The notes beneath the pieces were generated by a model. It worked only from the letters and a program-made list of their open reading frames with translations. It had not been told where the DNA came from and did no database searches. Positions 58,111 through 64,000 of a stretch of DNA of 64,000 nt are shown in pieces (within the stretch, counting starts at the first letter, position 1; every line of letters begins with the position of its first letter). The DNA is from Myxococcales bacterium (GTDB lineage Bacteria; Myxococcota_A; Polyangia; Polyangiales; Polyangiaceae). Position numbers and translations under genes: made by a program. Location of the stretch: NCBI GenBank assembly GCA_004193285.1, contig SECP01000042.1:1-64000 (forward strand). Direction: 5' to 3'.

Positions 58111-59321
58111 GGGGCAAGTGGGCTCTGTGGGTCGTGTGCGCCGCTTGCTCGGGTCGAGCGCCGGCGGTGGCTCCAGCTACCACTGCCGCCCCGCCCGCCA
58201 CCGGCGAGAGCGGCATGCCGGCGCCGCCAGCGCCGAGTCCGCCCCCGCTCAGCACGGTCACTACTCCGCCTCCTGCCTCTTCTCCCCTCCCGCCGACTGC
58301 GGGCACGGCTGCAAAGGCGCCGGTCAAGCCCGCGGCGCCCGCGCCGGCACCCGTCGAGGCAGCGGTGACAGACGGACTGGCGCGCGGCACGGGCGAGCCG
58401 TCCGACGAGCAGTTGTCTCTCGGGGACGCGGCGTACGCTGCCGAGAAGTACAAGGAGGCGCGCGCACGCTACCGGAAGGCGGAGCAGCTCGCCCCCAAAG
58501 ACCCGGCGCCCAAGGTCGGCCTCGTGCGGGTGAGCGTGGCCGAAGCGAACCTGCCCCTAGACTACGCTTCGGCGCCGAACGAAGCGCGCATTCCTCCGTT
58601 GCTCAAGCAGCTGGACGCAGCGCTCAAGCTGGATCCGGATTTCGGCCCCGCGCTGCTGGAGCGCGGGCACCTGCTGCTGATTCAAGGCAAGGCGAGTGAC
58701 GCGTCGGGCTCTCTCGCTCGAGCTGCGGAGAGGCTACCTCGCCATGCAGAAGCTCAGTCTGCGGTTGGGGTGGCTTTGGTCGCGCTCGGTCAGGCTCGAG
58801 AGTCCTTGCCGTACTTCGAGCGGGCGGCCGCGCTCGACCGCGACAGTCCGGATCGCTTGGGCAATTTAGGCGCCGCCTACCTGCTGCTCGGTCGCAGCGC
58901 GGACGCGGTCAAAGCGTTCGAGCGCGCCGCGCAGCTCGCGCCCAACGTGGCGCGCTATCAAAGCGACGTAGGAACGGCATATCTCGCAGAAAATCGGCTG
59001 GACCGCGCGCTGCCCGCGCTCGATCGAGCAGTGGCCTTGGAGCCGCAACGAGCGACCTACGTGGCCAATCTTTCTTACGCCCTCCAGCTTTCCGGCAACC
59101 TGGAAAAGGCAGTGGCGGCCGCGGAGCGCGCCACTCAGCTCGACCCCAAGCTAGGTAGCGGCTGGCTGAACCTCGGAACCGCCCTCGCCAAGCGGGGTGA
59201 GCTAGACAAGGCGGAAGCCGCCTTCCGCCGTGCACTGGCGTTGGATCCCGAAGATCCGCGAGCAAAAGCCAACTTAGAGGAGCTCGCGGAGCTCCGTCGC
59301 AAGAAATCTTCTGCCCCGTGA
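58107..59321 (+). CDS. TPR-repeat lipoprotein
   Basis: A 404-aa predicted lipoprotein (MRGKWALWVVCAACSG, lipobox VVCAAC, lipidated Cys14) with a Pro/Ala/Thr-rich linker to about residue 90, then TPR repeats to the end: SLGDAAYAAEKYKEARARYRKAEQLAP, PALLERGHLLLIQGKASDASGSLARAAERLP, RLGNLGAAYLLLGRSADAVKAFERAAQLAP, and three further units ending GSGWLNLGTALAKRGELDKAEAAFRRALALDP. Seven or so TPRs. The start ATG overlaps the previous stop by 4 bases. Probably a scaffold at the envelope, part of the spoVR-downstream transcript. Confidence 0.86.
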   Translation: MRGKWALWVVCAACSGRAPAVAPATTAAPPATGESGMPAPPAPSPPPLSTVTTPPPASSPLPPTAGTAAKAPVKPAAPAPAPVEAAVTDGLARGTGEPSDEQLSLGDAAYAAEKYKEARARYRKAEQLAPKDPAPKVGLVRVSVAEANLPLDYASAPNEARIPPLLKQLDAALKLDPDFGPALLERGHLLLIQGKASDASGSLARAAERLPRHAEAQSAVGVALVALGQARESLPYFERAAALDRDSPDRLGNLGAAYLLLGRSADAVKAFERAAQLAPNVARYQSDVGTAYLAENRLDRALPALDRAVALEPQRATYVANLSYALQLSGNLEKAVAAAERATQLDPKLGSGWLNLGTALAKRGELDKAEAAFRRALALDPEDPRAKANLEELAELRRKKSSAP

Positions 59322-60547
59322 GGCCGAGCCCGGCTATCGTACTCGGCTCGATGCAGGGCTTGCGGAAGGTACTGGAGCGAAGCTCGCTCGTTGCCTGCGG
59401 CGCGCTGTGGCTGGGGCTCAGCCAATGCGGCGGCACCGAGTTCAGTGCGGGTCCGGAGGGCGGCGCCGCTGGTACCGATAGCGGCGGGACGAAGGCGCAG
59501 GCCGGCAGCGGTGGTAGCTCTCCGAGCGGCGGTACCGCTGGCTCGAGCGGCGCGGCCGGGAGCGCTTCCGGGGGCGGTGGGCGCGGCGGCAGCGGCTCCA
59601 CCTCGTGCATGTGCCCCGCCGGGAGCTACTGCTTGGAAGGCTCCATGGATTGCCTACCCTGCACCAACTTGGGTCGCCTCGCCTTCGACGAGCCGGTGCG
59701 GCTCGCGACCGTCTCGGATAATGGCGTGGGGTCGCGATTCCCACGCATCGGTGCCACGAGCACCGACCTCGTCTATCGCTTCGACGGCGTGGGCATGCGC
59801 TACACCGCGGATTCATCGACCAGCGCCGGCGGCGACGTCGCCTCCACGGATCCGAAGGACAGCGCGCCGCTCCTGCTGCGGGAGCCCGTGACGAGCCTGC
59901 CCGGCGAGAAGCTCACGCAGTATAACTTCTTGTTCGACCGCGCGGTCTTGGACGTCCGAGCGCTGCGGGTTGGTTCCTGGAGCGACGGCCTGCAAAGCAC
60001 GGACCTTGCGCCGCCGCCTTTCAACAGCGGCGCGGGGGATTTCAGCGCCGCGGTCGCGCTGCACGCCTCGCCGGCCCGCGGCCGCGCCTTCTGGATGACG
60101 AACCGGGAAAGCGAGCTCGCTCCCGCTCCCAGGCCGCGGCTAGTCACCGCGCCGCTCGAGCTGGGCGCGCGCGCGGTGGACGTGGACGTGAAGCTGAGCG
60201 TCGGCGATGGTCAAAGCTGTGCCCCCTTGGACCCCGCCCAGCTCCCACCGGAAAGCCCGCCCGTCGATCCGGACATGACTCCGTGGGTGACTACCGACGG
60301 AACGTTGCTCGTGTTCAGCACGACTCGGCTCGAGCCGGGGTGCGTGGTGGGCGCCCGAAAGAAGGACATCTACACCGCGCTGCTGCAACCTTCCAGCGGC
60401 CAGCCACCTGCTCCTGCCCTGTTGATGGAAGACGTCAACAGCGCGGATGACGACGTCGACCCCAGCTTTTCGGCTGACTTGTGCGACCTTTACTTTTCCT
60501 CGAACCGCGAGGGTAAGTTCGCCGTGTACCGCGCCCACCGCCACTGA
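59318..60547 (+). CDS. Gly/Ser-rich secreted lipoprotein with beta-propeller-like region
   Basis: A 409-aa protein. The GTG at 59318 overlaps the TPR gene stop by 4 bases (GTGA); ATG 59351 (MQGLRKVL) gives a shorter, more usual lipoprotein signal ending LSQC. A long Gly/Ser/Ala-rich linker (about residues 45-90) and a Cys-rich patch (SCMCPAGSYCLEGSMDCLPC) precede a beta-rich part with repeated acidic WD/PD40-like strands (FSADLCDLYFSSNREGKFAVYRA at the end), as in TolB-like propellers. Surface role likely, substrate unknown. Last gene of the spoVR run; convergent with the kinase-PilZ gene 5 bases away. Confidence 0.75.
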   Translation: MRPSPAIVLGSMQGLRKVLERSSLVACGALWLGLSQCGGTEFSAGPEGGAAGTDSGGTKAQAGSGGSSPSGGTAGSSGAAGSASGGGGRGGSGSTSCMCPAGSYCLEGSMDCLPCTNLGRLAFDEPVRLATVSDNGVGSRFPRIGATSTDLVYRFDGVGMRYTADSSTSAGGDVASTDPKDSAPLLLREPVTSLPGEKLTQYNFLFDRAVLDVRALRVGSWSDGLQSTDLAPPPFNSGAGDFSAAVALHASPARGRAFWMTNRESELAPAPRPRLVTAPLELGARAVDVDVKLSVGDGQSCAPLDPAQLPPESPPVDPDMTPWVTTDGTLLVFSTTRLEPGCVVGARKKDIYTALLQPSSGQPPAPALLMEDVNSADDDVDPSFSADLCDLYFSSNREGKFAVYRAHRH

Positions 60548-60552
60548 GGCGC

Positions 60553-61836
60553 TTACTCGCCGCCCATCATCGTGACGTAGCGCTCGATGATGTCGCGCGC
60601 GTCCGCCGGTAGAGAGATGAACTGGAGCCCTACCGCGCCCGTGACGCGAGCCGCCTTGACCCAGCGCGCGGTCGCGTCCACCTCGACGACCCTGCCGGTC
60701 GTCGGCAGCGCGAAGCGCACCTTCACCAGCGCCTCCTGCTCGAAGGATTGAGGCGCCAGCACGAGCAGGCCACCGGTGGAGACGTCTTCGCTGCGCCCTT
60801 CCAGGAAGGTACCGCCGTGCGCAATGCGAACGGGCGTGACGTACGGCGCCCGGGGGAACTTGCGCCGAGTAGAAGGCAGCGGCGCCGCGTTTGGTAGCGA
60901 CCGCGGCGCGCCCGCGAGGGACGTCGCGCGCTCGCCCGGCCGCAGCGGCAGGGGCGGCGGGCCTTGGCGAATGCCGAGCAAGGAGCCAGGCGTGCCGGAG
61001 GGAGCCGCTTTGCGCAGCGCCAGGGAGAACGCCTGCGCGTCGGCGAATCTGCCCTCGGGCTCGCGCGCGAGCGCGCACTCCACCGCCGACGCGAGCTCCG
61101 GGGGTAGCTCCGACACCTTGCTGAGCAGCGGCGTCAGCGGCTGGGTGGACACCTTGAGCAGCACCTCCCCGAAGTTGCCCTCGAACGGTACCGCCCCCGC
61201 CAGACACTCGTAGAGCGTGATCCCGAGCGCATACACGTCCACCCGCGCGTCGACCTCGCGCGCCAGCAGCTGCTCCGGCGCCATGTACTCAGGGGTGCCG
61301 AGCAAGGCCCCGCTCTGGGTGAGCTTGTTGCTCTCGGTGGCTACCTTCGCGACGCCGAAGTCGAAAAGCTTGACGACCTCGCGGCCCTGCTCGTCGCGCG
61401 CCACGAAGACGTTGCTGGGCTTGATGTCGCGGTGAATGATGCCGCGGCGGTGAGCAGCGGACAGCGCCTCGCAGATGGCCACGCCGAGCCACGCCACCTC
61501 CGCCGCGCCGAGTCGCCGTCGCACCGCGAGGATGCCTTCCAGGCTGCGGCCCTCCAAGAGCTCCAGCACCAGGTACGGTGTTCCATCCTCCATCTCGCCC
61601 GCGTCGAGCGCGGCCACGACGCCGGGATGGCGAGCCGCCGACAGAGCGAGGGCCTCACGCAGGAGGCGGGCGCGCGGCTCTGGCGCAGAACGCTGCTCCG
61701 GCACGAGCAGCTTCAGCGCCACCGAGCGCTTGGTGTAGAGGTGCTCCGCCTCGAACACCGCGCCCGCTCCGCCGCGGGCGATCTCGCGCTTCAGTAGGTA
61801 GCGCCGATCGACGATCGAGCCGATCTCCAGGGACAC
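60553..61836 (-). CDS. Ser/Thr kinase fused to a C-terminal PilZ domain
   Basis: A 427-aa soluble protein from GTG 61836. Kinase domain residues about 12-275: Gly-rich loop ARGGAGAV (the first loop Gly is Ala), catalytic Lys in VALK (K42), HRDIKPSN (Asp137), DFGVAK (Asp159), GTPEYMAPEQ. A Pro-rich linker leads to a PilZ domain (about 322-420) with the c-di-GMP binding signature R-x3-R (RKFPR, 325-329) and D-x-S-x-x-G (DVSTGG, 351-356), followed by the beta-barrel strands. No membrane helix. The combination suggests a kinase controlled by c-di-GMP. Active-site residues are present, so it should be catalytically competent. Substrate unknown. Confidence 0.92.
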   Translation of the reverse strand: MSLEIGSIVDRRYLLKREIARGGAGAVFEAEHLYTKRSVALKLLVPEQRSAPEPRARLLREALALSAARHPGVVAALDAGEMEDGTPYLVLELLEGRSLEGILAVRRRLGAAEVAWLGVAICEALSAAHRRGIIHRDIKPSNVFVARDEQGREVVKLFDFGVAKVATESNKLTQSGALLGTPEYMAPEQLLAREVDARVDVYALGITLYECLAGAVPFEGNFGEVLLKVSTQPLTPLLSKVSELPPELASAVECALAREPEGRFADAQAFSLALRKAAPSGTPGSLLGIRQGPPPLPLRPGERATSLAGAPRSLPNAAPLPSTRRKFPRAPYVTPVRIAHGGTFLEGRSEDVSTGGLLVLAPQSFEQEALVKVRFALPTTGRVVEVDATARWVKAARVTGAVGLQFISLPADARDIIERYVTMMGGE

Positions 61837-61863
61837 GCCGGGGGATGATAGCCTGCGTCGAGG

Positions 61864-63162
61864 CTACTGTCCCACTCTCACGCGGAGCGGCTCCGGGGGC
61901 GGCAAAGCAGGCAATTCCCCGACGCGGATGCGGACGAGGGCCTGACGAGCGCTCTCGAGACGGCCGGTGAAGGCCCTCAGGCCGAACTCCGCGCCGGTGC
62001 GCTCGGCGTCCAGCCGCGCGCTGATCAGGTAGAGGCCCGGCCGGCCGAAGGTGAACTTCGGGCACAGCTCCGTGAGCAAGCTCGTCGCAGAGATGCTCTG
62101 ACCGGCCGCCAGCGTCGTGTACGCCTGCCGATCGGGAGCGCGATCATCCGGCTGAGGGTCGCAACCGCGAATACCATCCGGACCATGCACGATGTAGCTC
62201 ACCAGCTCGCGTCGGAAATAGAGCTGCGTCTTGGCGCGGGCCCTGACCTCCACGAGCGCGGTCGCGGAAAGCTCGTTCGTCGCGTCCGACCCGTGAACGA
62301 GGCGCAGCTTCAACGGCTGAGTCGCGTCTTCTTCTGCCTCTGCGTCGGTCATCTCCGCCGTGACACGCACGTCCGGAGCCACGAGCTCTTTGGTTCGGGG
62401 ATCGGTCTCGGCCAAAATCTCCGCGGGTAAGGTCGTCGGCTCCGCGATGAAGGGCGCTACCTGCTGCGACGCAACCTCCGTCTTCTTTCCTTGCTTCCAC
62501 ACCACGCGCGGCGGTTTGGGCGCGTAGCCCAGCTTCGGTGTCACGACTTGCCCGGTGGCGAGGCGCGAGTCACCCGCCGGCGAGATGCAGTAGAGGCGAG
62601 GGTCGAACGTCTGCACCAACCCTTCACCGGGCTCGAGCGTGCGCGGCTCTTCATCGGCGACCTGGCCGCCGAAGCCGTCCGGCAATTTGCACACCACCGG
62701 TGCGGGCTTCTTTTGCCATCGAGGCCGGGGCTTCTTCTCGTCCTCGGGAGGAGTCAGAGTCAACGTGAGGCGGCGCAGGTCGAAGCGCACGCGCGCCGAC
62801 TCCGTACCCCGGTTCACCAGCGCGATGAGCCATAGCTCCCCGGCGGGTCGGGGTTGCACCTCGAGCCGGAGGTGCAGAGGATTGTCGGTGGGAGCGCTCT
62901 CCCCCGTCTTCTCCACCAGCGCCTTCACCAAGGCGGGGTCCGGCGGTGGGGGCGGCTCCGGCTCCGTGGGCCGGGCCGTGCCTGCCGGCACTTTGGGCGG
63001 CAACGCTGCGGCCGATGGCGCCGCGGTGGCCGAGCTGGCCGGCTCGGTCGACGCGTACGACGGAGGGTCCTCCCCTACGCTCGAGCCAATCGTCGTCTGG
63101 CGCCCGGAGCAGCCCAGCAGCGCGGCGAAGAATCCGAGCTCGACGAAAGTAAAAGCGCGCAT
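61864..63162 (-). CDS. Lipoprotein, unknown function
   Basis: A 432-aa predicted lipoprotein: signal RAFTFVELGFFAALLGC with lipidated Cys18, then a Pro/Ala/Glu-rich linker (about residues 25-80). The rest is beta-rich with paired Cys (VVCKLPDG, LYCISPAG, RGCDPQPD, ELCPKFTF) and repeated phrases such as LRLEVQPRPAGELWLIALVNRGTESARVRFDLRRL and ISATSLLTELCPKFTFGRPGLYLISARL. No known domain. Divergent from thiE, with only 14 bases between start codons, so the promoters must lie inside the two coding 5' ends. Confidence 0.72.
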   Translation of the reverse strand: MRAFTFVELGFFAALLGCSGRQTTIGSSVGEDPPSYASTEPASSATAAPSAAALPPKVPAGTARPTEPEPPPPPDPALVKALVEKTGESAPTDNPLHLRLEVQPRPAGELWLIALVNRGTESARVRFDLRRLTLTLTPPEDEKKPRPRWQKKPAPVVCKLPDGFGGQVADEEPRTLEPGEGLVQTFDPRLYCISPAGDSRLATGQVVTPKLGYAPKPPRVVWKQGKKTEVASQQVAPFIAEPTTLPAEILAETDPRTKELVAPDVRVTAEMTDAEAEEDATQPLKLRLVHGSDATNELSATALVEVRARAKTQLYFRRELVSYIVHGPDGIRGCDPQPDDRAPDRQAYTTLAAGQSISATSLLTELCPKFTFGRPGLYLISARLDAERTGAEFGLRAFTGRLESARQALVRIRVGELPALPPPEPLRVRVGQ

Positions 63163-63176
63163 AGGCTGCCGCTACC

Positions 63177-63818
63177 ATGACCCCGCTGCGCGGCCTATAC
63201 CCCATCGTGGACCTCGACGCGTTGTCGCAGCGAGACATCTCGCCGCTGCGTTTCGCGGAGGCGGTGTTGACCGCGCGCCCCCCGCTCCTGCAGCTCCGCG
63301 CAAAACACCAAGCGCCGCGCGCGGTGCTCGAGCTCTTGACCGCGCTCAAGCCACTCTGCCACCGAGCGGGCACACGGCTTTTCGCCAACGATAGACCGGA
63401 CCTCGCGCTCTCGGCGGAGACAGACGGAGTGCACGTAGGTCAAGACGACGTGCCGCTGAGCGACGTGCGGCGCCTGCCCGGCCGTTTGCTGGTCGGAGTC
63501 TCCACTCACGATCACGAGCAGCTCGCGGCCGCGCTGGCAGAAAAGCCCGACTACGCGGCGTTCGGCCCCATTTTTCCGACGCGCTCCAAAACGGGAGCGG
63601 ACCCGGCGCGCGGCCTGGACTCGCTCGCCCAGGCGGCTGAGCTCTCCCGCGCAGCGGGCGTCCCGCTCGTAGCGATTGGCGGGCTCACCCTGGAGGTCGC
63701 GAGGGAGCTCGGGCGCTTGGGCGTGGTCGCGGCAGTGATATCGGACTTACTAGCGGCCGGTGACAGCCCGTCGGCGATCGCGGAGCGCGCGGGCGCGTGG
63801 CAGCGCGCGCTGACCTGA
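63177..63818 (+). CDS. thiE: Thiamine phosphate synthase
   Basis: A 213-aa TIM-barrel enzyme joining HMP-pyrophosphate and thiazole phosphate to thiamine phosphate. Motifs: LYPIVDLDAL at the start, LQLRAKHQAPRAVLELL, FANDRPDLALSAETDGVHVGQDD, VGVSTHDHEQLAAALAE, YAAFGPIFPTRSKTG (substrate-binding Ser and Lys) and VAIGGLTLEVARELGRLG. All typical. Length normal. The 14-base gap to the divergent lipoprotein leaves no space for a TPP riboswitch. A short gene fragment on the opposite strand follows. Confidence 0.95.
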   Translation: MTPLRGLYPIVDLDALSQRDISPLRFAEAVLTARPPLLQLRAKHQAPRAVLELLTALKPLCHRAGTRLFANDRPDLALSAETDGVHVGQDDVPLSDVRRLPGRLLVGVSTHDHEQLAAALAEKPDYAAFGPIFPTRSKTGADPARGLDSLAQAAELSRAAGVPLVAIGGLTLEVARELGRLGVVAAVISDLLAAGDSPSAIAERAGAWQRALT

Positions 63819-63823
63819 CGCGC

Positions 63824-64000
63824 TCACGTGCGGCGCAGCTTGGCGACCATCGCCTCGAGCGCGAGCTGAGGGCCGACGTTGCGCTCGATGTCGGCAAGCG
63901 CGCTGCGCACGATTTCGTGTCGTCGCGCCGCTCGGCGCGCGTCTTCTGGCTTCTCCGCCACGATCGCCCTCGCGCGGAGCGCCAGGACCTGGGCGAGGTG
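63824..64000 (-). CDS. holB: DNA polymerase III delta' subunit (C-terminal fragment)
   Basis: The last 58 codons of a minus-strand gene that enters from the right edge; it ends ...GPQLALEAMVAKLRRT. The stretch ALADIERNVGPQLALEAMVA is the characteristic C-terminal helix of HolB/DnaX-like clamp-loader subunits, where ERN-x-NP-type Arg and Asn are conserved. The frame begins exactly at 64000, so the start lies outside. Only the tail is visible, hence moderate confidence. Confidence 0.6.
   Translation of the reverse strand, partial: HLAQVLALRARAIVAEKPEDARRAARRHEIVRSALADIERNVGPQLALEAMVAKLRRT

Noticed and set aside
63163..63176. TPP riboswitch before thiE
   Set aside because: Only 14 bases separate the divergent starts, far too little for a THI element.

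Overview
The window is 64 kb of very GC-rich bacterial DNA with tightly packed genes. The gene content points to a myxobacterium (Myxococcota, most likely Polyangiales). It has three Hanks-type Ser/Thr kinases and a PP2C phosphatase, a nearly complete mevalonate pathway with a type 2 IPP isomerase, many large secreted lipoproteins with Cys-rich or Gly/Ser-rich segments, two outer-membrane beta-barrel proteins, and a RAYT-type transposase of the kind common in this phylum. The taxon is an inference from gene content; no rRNA gene is present.

Layout. 1-8.4 kb: ftsY (5' end unsettled, beside a perfect 72-bp inverted repeat), two outer-membrane beta-barrel proteins, a HEAT-repeat protein, a dCACHE-HAMP membrane sensor without output domain, a histone-deacetylase-like amidohydrolase, tRNA-His, a lipoprotein and a PP2C phosphatase. 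8.7-17.3 kb: frr, a membrane Ser/Thr kinase, an EEP hydrolase, pgi, a HIT protein, a TetR/small membrane protein operon with two visible operators, pgm and two Hsp20 genes. 17.5-32.4 kb: secreted and envelope proteins (a Cys-rich lipoprotein, a methyltransferase/lipoprotein pair, an M23 peptidase, two paralogous VWA lipoproteins, a VanW protein), with an orphan OmpR-type regulator and uvrC among them.

32.5-35.3 kb: a TetR gene, then a RAYT (REP-associated tyrosine transposase) flanked by two tandem repeat arrays. The arrays share a core motif and point away from the RAYT in opposite orientations (10 copies of about 48 bp; 12 copies of exactly 47 bp). A third array with the same core (8 copies of exactly 28 bp) lies 10 kb away at 45.9-46.1 kb. 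These repeats are the most unusual feature of the window.

35.3-43.4 kb: isoprenoid locus. On the minus strand, polyprenyl synthase, mevalonate kinase, diphosphomevalonate decarboxylase and phosphomevalonate kinase are joined by 4-bp overlaps; a PPP-family phosphatase, class II HMG-CoA reductase and an M15-like peptidase follow. The type 2 IPP isomerase gene fni is divergent. Together these convert HMG-CoA to IPP/DMAPP and then to prenyl diphosphates; HMG-CoA synthase is not in the window. 43.4-53.7 kb: GAF and CheY-like signalling pair, trpF, a metallophosphoesterase, glnE, and a minus-strand run of YkgJ-like, double-ACT, hemB and PEGA-type kinase genes.

54-64 kb: a YeaH/DUF444 gene and a SpoVR gene (normally partners of the kinase PrkA, absent here) separated by an opposite-strand unknown gene; a downstream chain of a small helical protein, a TPR lipoprotein and a Gly/Ser-rich lipoprotein; a cytoplasmic Ser/Thr kinase fused to a PilZ domain; another lipoprotein; thiE; and the C-terminal end of a probable DNA polymerase III delta' gene at the right edge.
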